Source: Nakamurella aerolata (GTDB lineage: Bacteria > Actinomycetota > Actinomycetes > Mycobacteriales > Nakamurellaceae). Taken from it: DNA of 64,000 nt. The translations under genes were made by a program, and so were the position numbers. Below, piece after piece: positions 49,236 to 57,917 of this stretch. The notes under the pieces were generated by a model, which was given only the letters and a program-made list of their open reading frames with translations, had not been told where the DNA came from and searched no databases. The first letter of the stretch is position 1, and every line of letters begins with the position of its first letter. The stretch covers positions 124,001 through 188,000 of the forward strand of contig NZ_JABEND010000003.1 in NCBI RefSeq assembly GCF_013002705.1. Direction: 5' to 3'.

Positions 49236-50210
49236 TCAGCTGGAAGCGCGGCGGCCCGGGCGTCGGCGCAGCTCTGCGGTGGTCTCGTGGCGACCCTCGG
49301 CGGCGATCCGCCGGGACCGGGGCCGGCCGGCGCCCTGCGGCACGTCGGCCAGCGTTGCCACGCCGGCGGGCGCATCGTCGGACAGGCCGGGCGCGGAGAC
49401 CAGCCGCCGGGTGTTCAGGTTGAACACGGCGCCGCGCGGCAGCGTGTGCAGCTGCACCCCGGACATCATCAGCGGCTGGGTGCCGGTGGCGGTGTACGAG
49501 GTGGTCACCACGTCGGACGCGTCGAAGATGGTGACCACCCCGCGGCCCTTGACCTCCAGCTTGCCGTCCGGGCTGATCAGCGCCGCGGTGTCCTCGTCGA
49601 CGCCGACCCCGAGTTGCGCCGGGTTGGCCGCGACCAGCGCCAGCAGCCGGCCGAACCGGTTCCGCTGGGTGAAGTGCTGGTCGATGATGGCGTTCCGCAC
49701 CAGGCCGAGACCCTCGGACACCTGGCCGATCCGGAACTTCGGGGTGGCGCCGCCCGCGCCGAAGCTGACCATGTGCAGCGACAGGATGCTGGCCCCGGCC
49801 GACGTTCCGGCCACCACGGCACCGCGCTGGTGCGCCCGCACCACCGCGTCACCCAGGGCCGTCCCGACCAGCAAGGTGGCCAGCTTGGTCTGGTTGCCGC
49901 CCGTCATGAACACTGCGGTGGCGGCGTCGACGGCGGCCACCAGCTCAGGGTCGGCGGCCTCGGCCCGCGACTCCGGGCGCACCCCCTGCACGTCGCTGGC
50001 CCCCAGGTCGGCGAAGAGTCGCAGATAGGCGTGGGTGATCTCGTCGCCGAGCGACGACGCCGTTGAGATCACCACCATGCGGGCGTCGGCCCCGCCGGCC
50101 AGCTTGACGACCTCGCGCAGGATCGTCATCCGACCCAGCTTGTCTTCGGCGCCACCGATGGGCATCACCACACCGGGCGCTGCGCCCGATGTGCCCTGTT
50201 CAGCACTCAC
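49236..50210 (-). CDS. cphB: Cyanophycinase CphB
   Basis: A 324-aa S51-type peptidase. The nucleophile is S137 in GTSAGAS; FMTGGNQTKL and IIDQHFTQRNRFGRLL are cyanophycinase signatures. It releases beta-Asp-Arg dipeptides from cyanophycin. GTG at 50210 is used. The last ~35 residues are an Arg-rich tail absent from shorter homologues. Placed first in the cphB-cphA unit, it implies that synthesis and mobilisation of the nitrogen reserve are coordinated. Confidence 0.93.
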   Translation of the reverse strand: MSAEQGTSGAAPGVVMPIGGAEDKLGRMTILREVVKLAGGADARMVVISTASSLGDEITHAYLRLFADLGASDVQGVRPESRAEAADPELVAAVDAATAVFMTGGNQTKLATLLVGTALGDAVVRAHQRGAVVAGTSAGASILSLHMVSFGAGGATPKFRIGQVSEGLGLVRNAIIDQHFTQRNRFGRLLALVAANPAQLGVGVDEDTAALISPDGKLEVKGRGVVTIFDASDVVTTSYTATGTQPLMMSGVQLHTLPRGAVFNLNTRRLVSAPGLSDDAPAGVATLADVPQGAGRPRSRRIAAEGRHETTAELRRRPGRRASS

Positions 50211-50364
50211 GCCGCACCACGTTAGTGGGCGCCGGCGCCGGCCCGCGCACAGCCGTCGTCAGGACCGCCATCGGCGGCAACCCTGAGCGCACCGGACACC
50301 GGCGCCGGATCAACTGAGCACGGCGGCATCGTGTGCCCGAACCCGGCGCACCCGCCGGCGCGGC

Positions 50365-53040
50365 TCAGCGCACCTCGACGTCGTCCACCAGCACCTCGTC
50401 ACCGTTGGGTTCGGTGCCGGACGAGGCGAAGGTGTAGCCGTCGACGGTGGCCGGCACCGACGCGGCCGGGACGGTCACCGCCGGGGCGCCGTTGACGCTG
50501 ATGGTCGCCGAGCTGCCGGTGCGGGTGAGCGTGACGCTCGACCAGGCATTCAGCGCCACCCGGCCGGTGCCGAGCGTCGCCGAATAGCCGCCGCCGCTGA
50601 ACGCGTGCACGGTGCCGTCCTTGTAGACCGCAAGTTGCAGCGCGGCCGCCGACCCGGAGTCGAGCGTGAACACGAACCCGCCGGCGCTGGTGTTGCCGGC
50701 CCAGCTCAGCGGTTTCAACCGGAAACTCAGCGTACGGTTGGCCGCGGCAGCGGCCGCGAACGAGATTCTCGCCTGCGCCGTGCTGCTCTTGTCCTGTAGC
50801 CGCAGCGCCTGGGTGCTGCCGCCGGAGGTGTCGGTGGTGACCCACACCTGCGACGCCGGCCGCCCCGCGTCGGCGCCGCGCGGCAGGTTGCCCCACGGGT
50901 CGTTCTCGAAACCGTCGACGGTCGAGTACAGCTCCAGCTCGTTGAGGAACGCACAGGTCGACGCCAGACCGGCATCGCAGCCGCTGGTGGCCGGCACGGT
51001 GATCCGCACGTAGCGTGCCGTCACCGGCGTGATGTCCTTGTACGCCAACGCGTTTGAGCGAGCGTTGGTGACGCTGTGCACGGTGCTGAAGGCGCTGCCG
51101 TCGCTGGACACCGCCACCGTCGCCGACTCCGGCAGCTGCGGCCGAAGGCTCAGCCCGATCCGGTTCAGGGTGTAGCTGCGACCCAGATCCAAGGTCATGG
51201 TTCCGGCGGCGCCGCTGGCGATCGCGGACGACCAGTAGCTGTTGCTGCCGTCGAAGGCGCCCGCCGCGCCGGCCCGCGGGTGAGCCGCCGACGTCCATGT
51301 CATGTTGCCGGACACCCTGAGTTGCCCGGAACGCTGCATGCCGGCCAGATCCAGCTTGCCGACGTTGGGTGTGACGACGTCGACCTGGCGCTGCCAGATG
51401 CGGTTGGTGAGATCGACGGTGTACGGCGACTGCTGCGGTTGCGGGTTGTTGCTGGCGTCGGTGCGGACGCAACCCCAGTAGAAGTTGTGGCAGTTGTCGC
51501 CGAACTGCAACACCCGCTTGGAGCTCACCGCGGTGATGGCGGTGTTGCCGCTTGACCCGTACCGCCACTGGTCAGGGTCGCCGCCGGCACCGTAGATGTA
51601 GCTCGGCGTGACGGCCGTGGTTGGGCAGTTCCGGTAGGTGTACGCGCCGGACCAGCCGGTGGCATTTCCGGTGGTGGAGTAGGCGATCCAGTTGTCCGGC
51701 TTGCCCGAGCTCAACACGATGACGCCGTTGGTGAGCAGATCCAGCTGCGGGTTGATGCCGGGCAGTCCGGCGGCACCGGCGCCGGGCTGCGGGCTGCCGT
51801 TGCCGTTCCACCCGGTCAACGTCCCCTGCAGGTTGGTGAGCGCCGTCCAGCTGAGGCCACCGTCGGGCGAGCTGGTCCACTGCATCACGTCGGAGCCGCT
51901 GGACTGGCCCTCGACCAGGTTCCGGATGACGGCGATCAGCGACCCGTCCGACCGTTCCAGCAGGCCGACCTCGGTGTAGTTGGTGGTCTTGTTGACGGTG
52001 GTGCCCAGCGTCACCGCACGGTTGGTCGCCGACAGCGGCGCGCTCATGTCGGGACGCAGCGGGGTGAACACCCACGTGCCGCCGGTGGCGGGCGGGGTGG
52101 CTGCCAGGAGCGTCACAGAGCCATGACCTTTGGTGTTCGGATCGGTGTCCTGCTCCCGCGGGTCGGTGCGGTCGGCCCCGTAGACCGGCACCAGCACGGT
52201 GCCGTCGGCGCGCTGGACCGGACGGCCGGCCGTGCGCAGCCAGCTGAGCGGCCCGTACGGCTGGCTGGTGGTGTCCCGGAAGGTCACCTCCATCGGCTGT
52301 GCGGTGGCCGGGTTGCCGGTGCTGTCGGTGAGGCTACCGACCAGGATCTGGTCGTTGCCGGAGAACCGGATTGCCTTGAACCCCAAAGACAACACCCGGC
52401 CGTCGCGCAGTTGCTGGATGAAGGACGGCTTCTCGGTGGTGGAGAACGCGGCCGCCGACCAGCTCGCGCCGCCATTGCCCGATTGGGCGGAGTAGTTCTG
52501 GATCGTCGCGTTGCCGGTGTCCGGGCTCGCGGTCCACAGCCCGCTCAGCGTGGTGGACGGGCTGGCGGCGGTGCCGGCGTCCACCCCGAAGATCATCGCA
52601 TTGGCGCCGAGATAGTTGGTCTGGCCGGAATCCGGGTCGTCCCAAACGGTTTTCATGTTTCCGCCGTAGTCGCGGTGCTTCGGCGTCGGGTCGGCGGCCG
52701 ACGGGCCGGTGATGTTGCTGGCGGTGCCGGTGTCGAGTGCGTACCCGTTGGTGGGGCGCACCACCTTGCCGGTGTCGGAGACCTGGCGGGCGCAGCGCCG
52801 CAGGTCGGAATCACCGGGTGAGCCGGCGGCCGCCCGCACCAGCTGCGGGGCCGGGCTGCTTGCCGCCCAAGGGATCTGGGTCGCGGTCACCAGACCCGCG
52901 ACCAGCGCCGCGGTGCCGACGACGGCGACGACGCCCCGGCGGGTGCGTCCGGCACCGAACTGGTTGGCCCCGGACGGATGGACCCCGAGCCGATGCTGGG
53001 AATGGGGCGCAGTGTGCCTGCTGCGGTGGGAGCGTTGCAC
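50365..53040 (-). CDS. Secreted sialidase-like protein with discoidin and lectin-like domains
   Basis: An 891-aa exported protein. A basic start and hydrophobic segment (GVVAVVGTAALVAGLVTA, residues 36-53) form a signal peptide. Residues ~60-560 are a BNR/sialidase-type beta-propeller (SPDGGLSWTALTNLQG is an Asp-box-like repeat). A F5/8 type C (CBM32-like) module follows (SYWSSAIASGAAGTMTLDLG), then a LamG/concanavalin-like C-terminal domain ending DEVLVDDVEVR. It probably binds and cleaves extracellular glycans. GTG at 53040 has GAGGAAGG upstream. Substrate is inferred only. Confidence 0.72.
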   Translation of the reverse strand: MQRSHRSRHTAPHSQHRLGVHPSGANQFGAGRTRRGVVAVVGTAALVAGLVTATQIPWAASSPAPQLVRAAAGSPGDSDLRRCARQVSDTGKVVRPTNGYALDTGTASNITGPSAADPTPKHRDYGGNMKTVWDDPDSGQTNYLGANAMIFGVDAGTAASPSTTLSGLWTASPDTGNATIQNYSAQSGNGGASWSAAAFSTTEKPSFIQQLRDGRVLSLGFKAIRFSGNDQILVGSLTDSTGNPATAQPMEVTFRDTTSQPYGPLSWLRTAGRPVQRADGTVLVPVYGADRTDPREQDTDPNTKGHGSVTLLAATPPATGGTWVFTPLRPDMSAPLSATNRAVTLGTTVNKTTNYTEVGLLERSDGSLIAVIRNLVEGQSSGSDVMQWTSSPDGGLSWTALTNLQGTLTGWNGNGSPQPGAGAAGLPGINPQLDLLTNGVIVLSSGKPDNWIAYSTTGNATGWSGAYTYRNCPTTAVTPSYIYGAGGDPDQWRYGSSGNTAITAVSSKRVLQFGDNCHNFYWGCVRTDASNNPQPQQSPYTVDLTNRIWQRQVDVVTPNVGKLDLAGMQRSGQLRVSGNMTWTSAAHPRAGAAGAFDGSNSYWSSAIASGAAGTMTLDLGRSYTLNRIGLSLRPQLPESATVAVSSDGSAFSTVHSVTNARSNALAYKDITPVTARYVRITVPATSGCDAGLASTCAFLNELELYSTVDGFENDPWGNLPRGADAGRPASQVWVTTDTSGGSTQALRLQDKSSTAQARISFAAAAAANRTLSFRLKPLSWAGNTSAGGFVFTLDSGSAAALQLAVYKDGTVHAFSGGGYSATLGTGRVALNAWSSVTLTRTGSSATISVNGAPAVTVPAASVPATVDGYTFASSGTEPNGDEVLVDDVEVR

Positions 53041-53110
53041 GAAATCCGACCTTCCTCACGGAAGGGCCGAGCGGCGGTCGCCGGCAGTGCTGCGTCAACC
53101 GCCCCCGACC

Positions 53111-53130
53111 CGCGGGCAACCCTGCCCGCG
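53111..53130 (-). terminator. Small hairpin between DUF475 and sialidase-like genes
   Basis: CGCGGGCA-ACCC-TGCCCGCG: a perfect 8-bp stem, 84 bp after the DUF475 stop on the same strand. It could be a weak terminator. Confidence 0.4.
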
Positions 53131-53213
53131 CCCAGCAGCCTCACATGAAACGACGTTCCGAATCAATCACTCGGCCGGGTGGTCGTCGCCGGCGCCCGAT
53201 CACGAGCCGATGT

Positions 53214-54410
53214 TCAGGCGTGCAGGTGCTCCGGTTCGATGCCGTGGGCGCGCAATCGCTTGTTCCGCAGCAGGGACGAGGCGAAGGCGGCGCCGATGAA
53301 GGCGACACCGAGCAGGCCGGTGATCACCTCGTTGATCTCGATGCCGATGGACAGCAACAGGATCGCGGCCAGCGCGCCGATCGCCCAGTGCGCCCCGTGC
53401 TCGAGGTAGACGTACTCGCTCAGGGTGCCCTTGCGCACCAGGAACACCGTCAGCGACCGGACGAACATGGCGCCGATCAGGCCGAGGCCCAGCGCGATGA
53501 TGATCGGGTCGGAGGTGATCGCGAACGCGCCGATCACGCCGTCGAACGAGAACGAGGCGTCCAGCACCTCCAGGTACAGGAACAGGAAGAAGCCGGCCTT
53601 GCCGACCGCCTTGGTGGTCTCGGTGGGGCCGCGGCGCTGGGCCGGCGCCGGGTCGGTGCCCGCCGCCTTGGTGGCGGCGACGGTGGCATTGGCCGCGACG
53701 GCGTCCGGATCGCGCACGGTGCCGGCTGGGCCGGTGGCGGGCGCGGTCTCGTCGGCCGAGTCGTCATCAAGGTCGCCGGCGCTCTCGAACAGCGAACTGA
53801 GCCCGTTGACGGCCAGGTAGGTGAGCAGGCCGAGGATGCCGGACATCAGCACCGCCGCGTAGTGCCTGTCGTCGGCCAGCTGCGCGGTGATCACCAGCAC
53901 CACACCGGCCACCACGATGGACAGCGTGTCCAGCTTGCCGAGCTTGGCCAGCGGCGCCTCGATCCAGCGCAGCCACTTGATGTCGCGGTCTTCGAAGATC
54001 CAGTCGAGGAACAGCATCAGCAGGAACATGCCGCCGAAGGCACCGATCTGCGGATGCGCCTCTTCCAGGATGTGTGCGTAGGAGTTCGGGTCGTCCTCCG
54101 GGAGCTTCTTCATCGCCAGCTCCCACGCCTCGATCGGGTTGAGCTTGGCGGTGATGCCGACGATCAGCACCGGGAACAGGATTCGCATGCCGAACACGGC
54201 GATGACGATGCCGACGGTGAGGAACAGCTTCTGCCAGAACTCCGACATCCGCTCCAGGATCTTGGCGTTCACCACAGCGTTGTCGAACGACAGCGAGATC
54301 TCGAGGATGCCGAGAATCAGACACAGCGCCAGGGCGGTCCACGACCCGTAGATGAACGCCGTGATCAGGGAGGCGATCGTCACCAGGATCGACCAGAAGA
54401 AGATGCGCAT
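53214..54410 (-). CDS. DUF475 (TerC-like) integral membrane protein
   Basis: A 398-aa protein with about nine helices. LCLILGILEISLSFDNAVVN and LEVLDASFSFDGVIGAF are the paired acidic helices that DUF475 shares with TerC, thought to bind metal ions. An Asp/Thr/Ala-rich loop (~210-255) separates two halves. ATG at 54410. It follows terD on the same strand beyond a strong hairpin. DUF475 and TerD genes recur together in stress-resistance clusters; the exact role (metal export or membrane-linked tellurium-type response) is not established. Confidence 0.85.
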   Translation of the reverse strand: MRIFFWSILVTIASLITAFIYGSWTALALCLILGILEISLSFDNAVVNAKILERMSEFWQKLFLTVGIVIAVFGMRILFPVLIVGITAKLNPIEAWELAMKKLPEDDPNSYAHILEEAHPQIGAFGGMFLLMLFLDWIFEDRDIKWLRWIEAPLAKLGKLDTLSIVVAGVVLVITAQLADDRHYAAVLMSGILGLLTYLAVNGLSSLFESAGDLDDDSADETAPATGPAGTVRDPDAVAANATVAATKAAGTDPAPAQRRGPTETTKAVGKAGFFLFLYLEVLDASFSFDGVIGAFAITSDPIIIALGLGLIGAMFVRSLTVFLVRKGTLSEYVYLEHGAHWAIGALAAILLLSIGIEINEVITGLLGVAFIGAAFASSLLRNKRLRAHGIEPEHLHA

Positions 54411-54748
54411 CGGGCAACTTTCGGCAGTTCGACTCCGGTGCCGGGCGGCCGCGGGGTCGTCCCGGTCGAGTCGAGCGTTGACGGTTTCAGATCGGTACCG
54501 GACGACGGCACCAGCGCGAAGAACGCGCCGGATCGGTCACTGGTTCCCGATCCGGCGCGTTCTTCGACTCAATCTCTTATGCAAGCTCAGGTCGACCGCA
54601 GCGCCGGCTCACCGGGTGAGCCGGTGCGCCGGTGCTGCGGCGTCCAGCGGGTCAGGCGCTCCCGATCGGACACCTCCGACCGGATCCCCTCCGACCGGCC
54701 GGTTCGGTCAAACGGCCAAAGGTCAGCCGACGAAAGGTCAGCGGAAGG
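54411..54748. other. terD-DUF475 intergenic region
   Basis: These 338 bases contain the terD terminator hairpin (54518-54567) and no gene. A promoter for DUF475 presumably lies between the hairpin and 54410, but none could be placed. Confidence 0.5.
54518..54567 (-). terminator. terD terminator hairpin
   Basis: A perfect 20-bp stem (54518-54537 with 54548-54567) and 10-nt loop, 181 bp past the terD stop. It should separate terD from DUF475. Confidence 0.65.
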
Positions 54749-55324
54749 TCAGACGTTGACGCCGAAGTCGCGGGCGATGCCGGACAACCCGGAGGCGTAG
54801 CCCTGGCCCACCGCGCGGAACTTCCACTCGTTCCCGCTGCGATACAGCTCGCCGAACACCATCGCGGTCTCGGTGGACGCGTCCTCGGTCAGGTCATAAC
54901 GGGCCAGCTCGTTGCCGTTGCTCTGGTCGACCACCCTGATGAAGGCGTTGCGCACCTGGCCGAACGATTGGCCGCGCTGCTCGGCCTCGTAGATCGAGAC
55001 CGGGAAGACGATGGACGCCACGTCCGGCGCGGTGGCCGCAAGGTTGACGTTGATCTGCTCGTCGTCGCCCTCGCCCTCGCCGGTGAGGTTGTCGCCGGTG
55101 TGCTCGATGGCGCCGTCCGGGCTGCGCAGGTTGTTGAAGAACACGAAGTGCTGATCGGACAGCACCTTGTTGTTCGCGCCCAGCGCCAGGGCGCTGGCGT
55201 CGAGGTCGAAGTCGGCACCGGTGGTGGTGCGGACGTCCCACCCCAGCCCGACGGTGACGGCGGTGAGGTTCGGCGCCTCCTTCGTCAGCGAGACGTTCCC
55301 ACCCTTGGACAGGCTCACACCCAT
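54749..55324 (-). CDS. terD: TerD-family calcium-binding stress protein
   Basis: A 191-aa TerD, the standard length. [66 protein letters not shown] (the Ca-binding loops) and the ending IARDFGVNV are diagnostic. ATG at 55324 has GAGGAG upstream; the frame to 55444 only reads through repeats. It acts in the tellurite/stress-resistance family with unclear chemistry. Confidence 0.93.
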   Translation of the reverse strand: MGVSLSKGGNVSLTKEAPNLTAVTVGLGWDVRTTTGADFDLDASALALGANNKVLSDQHFVFFNNLRSPDGAIEHTGDNLTGEGEGDDEQINVNLAATAPDVASIVFPVSIYEAEQRGQSFGQVRNAFIRVVDQSNGNELARYDLTEDASTETAMVFGELYRSGNEWKFRAVGQGYASGLSGIARDFGVNV

Positions 55325-55676
55325 ATCTCTCGACTCCTCTCGCAACGATTCCGTTGTCGTGCTGTCTTGGTCGTGCTCTGTGGTCGTGCTCTTTGGTCGT
55401 GCTGTGTTCTTGGTCGTGCTGTGTTCGTGGTGTTGCTGGTTCATGGTGTTGCTGTGGTGATCCTGACCAGAACCCTACCGACGCCCGGCGAGCGCGCACT
55501 GGGGGAAGGCCCTGAATTTCCACCGAAGGACGCCCCGGCACGACGAGCCGGCGGGCACCGGTGGCAGCCGGCTCCCGGCAACGGGGCGACTGTCTGGATA
55601 TCCGCCGACCGGACGCACCGCTTCGATTAGGATTTCGAGTAATGAAACGCCGCAGGGCGGGAGGGGGTCGGGGCGC
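55325..55676. repeat. terD upstream region with tandem TGGTCGTGCT repeats
   Basis: This 352-bp gap has no gene. It contains a TGGTCGTGCT-type repeat at 55354 (TTGTCGTGCT), 55368, 55381, 55394 and 55411, spaced 13-17 bp, and two decayed copies to ~55455. On the terD strand it reads AGCACGACCA, just upstream of the ribosome-binding site. The rest has no structure that I recognised. Confidence 0.8.
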
Positions 55677-56204
55677 ATGGATCCGGTGACGTTGGCCTTC
55701 CTGCTGGTGGGTGCGCTGGGCCTGGTGGTACTGGTGGTGGCGTTGCTCGGCGGTGAGTTCCTGCATCTGGCCGGGACCGACGCCGACGGGCCGTTCTCGC
55801 TGCCGGTGATAGCGGCGTTCGTCGGCGGCGCCGGCTTCGTCGGTGCGATCCCGGCCGCGCTGCTGCCGGACGCCATGGGCACGGGCGGACGGATCGCGCT
55901 GTCGGCCGTGATCGGGCTGCTCGGCGCGCTTCCGCTGGCCTTCGGCGCGCTGCGGCTGACCGCCGCGGTGATGCACATGCGCACCGATCCGACGCTGACC
56001 GAACAGGCACTGGCCGGCGCGCTCGGCGTGGTGATCACCCCGATCGGCGCCGGCGGCTACGGCGAGGTCCGGATCAGGGTGCACGGCCAAGATTTGAAGT
56101 ACGCCGCTCGCAGCGACGAACCGCTGGCGATCGGCACCCCGGTGTTCGTCACCGAAGCGCTCTCGGCCACCGCGGTCGAGGTCGTGTCCACCGCCGCGCG
56201 CTGA
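55677..56204 (+). CDS. NfeD/YqiJ-like membrane protein
   Basis: A 175-aa protein with three or four transmembrane segments (FLLVGALGLVVLVVALLGG; LPVIAAFVGGAGFVGAIPAA; IALSAVIGLLGALPLAFGAL) and a C-terminal OB-fold (GVVITPIGAGGYGEVRIRVHG, ending VEVV). This is the NfeD/YqiJ layout, whose partners are flotillins. The next gene, 44 bp downstream, is a flotillin, so the two likely form a membrane microdomain unit. Confidence 0.78.
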   Translation: MDPVTLAFLLVGALGLVVLVVALLGGEFLHLAGTDADGPFSLPVIAAFVGGAGFVGAIPAALLPDAMGTGGRIALSAVIGLLGALPLAFGALRLTAAVMHMRTDPTLTEQALAGALGVVITPIGAGGYGEVRIRVHGQDLKYAARSDEPLAIGTPVFVTEALSATAVEVVSTAAR

Positions 56205-56248
56205 GCAGACCAGCGCGGGCTGGCAACAGAGTTGGGAAGGGGCTGGCG

Positions 56249-57889
56249 ATGTCTCCGATTGTGTACGCCATTGGCGGGGTGGTGGTGCTCATCATTCTGG
56301 TGGTGCTGCTGATCCTTTCCCGGATCAAGGTGGCCGGGCCGAACCAGGCCTTTCTGGTCACCGGCCGGCGCGGCCGGGCGGTCACCGGCTCGGACGGGTC
56401 CGTCTCCACCGACCTGTCTGGGCAGAAGGTGGTGATGGGCGCCAGCGTCTTCGTGCTGCCGATCGTGCAGAAGCTGCACACCGTCGACCTGTCCAGCCGG
56501 CGCATCCCGGTCGGTATCCGCGGCGCGGTCAGCAAGCAGGGCGTCAAGTGCGATCTCGAGGGCGTGGCGATCGTCAAGGTCGGCGGCAGCGAATCGTCGG
56601 TTCGCGCTGCGGCGCAACGCTTTCTGAATCAGCAGGACGGCATCGACGTGTTCACCTCCGAGGTGCTGGCCGGTGCGTTGCGGTCCATTGTCGGCCGGCT
56701 CACCATCGAGGAGATCATCCGCGACCGCGCGGCGTTCGCCTCCGCCGTCGCCGAGGAGGCCGAGAGCTCGCTGACCGGTCAGGGCCTGGTGCTTGACACC
56801 TTCCAATTGCAAGACATCCAGGCGGAGGGCAGCTACCTGCAGGATCTCGGCCGGCCGGAAGCGGCCAGGGTGATCAAGGAGGCGTCCATCGCCGAGGCCA
56901 GGGCCCGGCAGGCCGCCGAGCAGGAAAAGCTGCTGGCCGAGGAGGCCATCGCGGTCGCCAACCGGCAGCTGGAGCTGAAGAAGGCCGAGGTGTCCGCGCA
57001 GATCGACGCGGCCAGGGCGCAGGCCGCGTCCGCCGGCCCGCTGTCGCAGGCGGCGCAGGACCAGAAGGTGCTCACCGAGCAGGAGAAGGTCGCCGAACGC
57101 AATGCGGCGCTGAAGGAACGCCAGCTCGACACCGAGGTGCGCAAGCCCGCCGACGCCGAGCGGTACCGGGTGGAACAGCAGGCCGAGGCCAACAAGAACG
57201 CGGCCATCGCCAAGGCCGAGGCGGACCGGCAGGCCACCATCGCGGGCGCCTCGGCGCAGGCCGAGCAGGCCAAGCTGGTCGGCGAGGGCGAGCGGGCCCG
57301 CCGGCAGGCGCTGGCCGAGGCCGAAGCGATCGAGGGCGCCAAGCAGGGTGAGGCGGAACGGATGCGCCGGCAGGCTATCGCCGATGCCGTCGAGCGCGAG
57401 GGTGCCGCCGAAGCGTCAGCCATTCTGGCCAGGGGCCAGGCCGAGGCCGAGGCCATGCAGAAGCGCTCGGACGCATTCTCCAGCTATGGAGAGGCCGCCG
57501 TCCTCGACCTGCTGGTGCGGGTGCTGCCGGACATCGTCGGCAAGGCCGCTGAGCCGCTGTCCGGTGTCGACAAGATGACGGTGATTTCCGCGGACGGCCC
57601 CGGCTCGCTCACCAAATCGGTGGCAAGCAACGTCGCGCAGGGGCTGCAGTTGTCGTCCGACCTGACCGGTGTCGATCTGCCAGGGCTGCTGGCCAAGCTG
57701 GGCGGCCGCTCTGACCCGGCCGGCGCCGCCGGTGGCGGGTCAGCGGGTGGGTCAGCGGGCGGGTCGACGGGCGGAAAGGCCAGCGGCGGCAAGGCTTCCG
57801 CCACCGCGGTCGGTGACGGCGCGGCAGCTGCCCGGCAGTCGATCCCGATCGACGGTGCCGGGTCCACCGACCGGCCAGCCTCACCGTGA
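56249..57889 (+). CDS. Flotillin-family (YqiK/SPFH) protein
   Basis: A 546-aa SPFH protein. One N-terminal helix (IVYAIGGVVVLIILVVLLIL), an SPFH/band-7 domain (residues ~30-220: GPNQAFLVTGRRG, RFLNQQDGIDVFTSEVLAGAL), then an Ala/Glu-rich coiled coil (~220-430, repeated EAEA and AEADRQA motifs) and a Gly/Ser-rich tail. It likely forms oligomeric membrane scaffolds. ATG at 56249 follows GGAAGGGG. It lies between the NfeD-like and coiled-coil genes on one strand. Confidence 0.88.
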   Translation: MSPIVYAIGGVVVLIILVVLLILSRIKVAGPNQAFLVTGRRGRAVTGSDGSVSTDLSGQKVVMGASVFVLPIVQKLHTVDLSSRRIPVGIRGAVSKQGVKCDLEGVAIVKVGGSESSVRAAAQRFLNQQDGIDVFTSEVLAGALRSIVGRLTIEEIIRDRAAFASAVAEEAESSLTGQGLVLDTFQLQDIQAEGSYLQDLGRPEAARVIKEASIAEARARQAAEQEKLLAEEAIAVANRQLELKKAEVSAQIDAARAQAASAGPLSQAAQDQKVLTEQEKVAERNAALKERQLDTEVRKPADAERYRVEQQAEANKNAAIAKAEADRQATIAGASAQAEQAKLVGEGERARRQALAEAEAIEGAKQGEAERMRRQAIADAVEREGAAEASAILARGQAEAEAMQKRSDAFSSYGEAAVLDLLVRVLPDIVGKAAEPLSGVDKMTVISADGPGSLTKSVASNVAQGLQLSSDLTGVDLPGLLAKLGGRSDPAGAAGGGSAGGSAGGSTGGKASGGKASATAVGDGAAAARQSIPIDGAGSTDRPASP

Positions 57890-57917
57890 CGGCCGGACAG
57901 CGCTAGCATCGCTGCCG

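Noticed and set aside
46615..50028. 1137-codon plus-strand open frame
   Set aside because: It is antisense to cphA and cphB, whose frames carry clear catalytic motifs; His/Gly/Val-rich composition typical of a G+C shadow frame.
52737..54800. 687-codon plus-strand open frame
   Set aside because: Antisense to DUF475 and its flanks; no family features.
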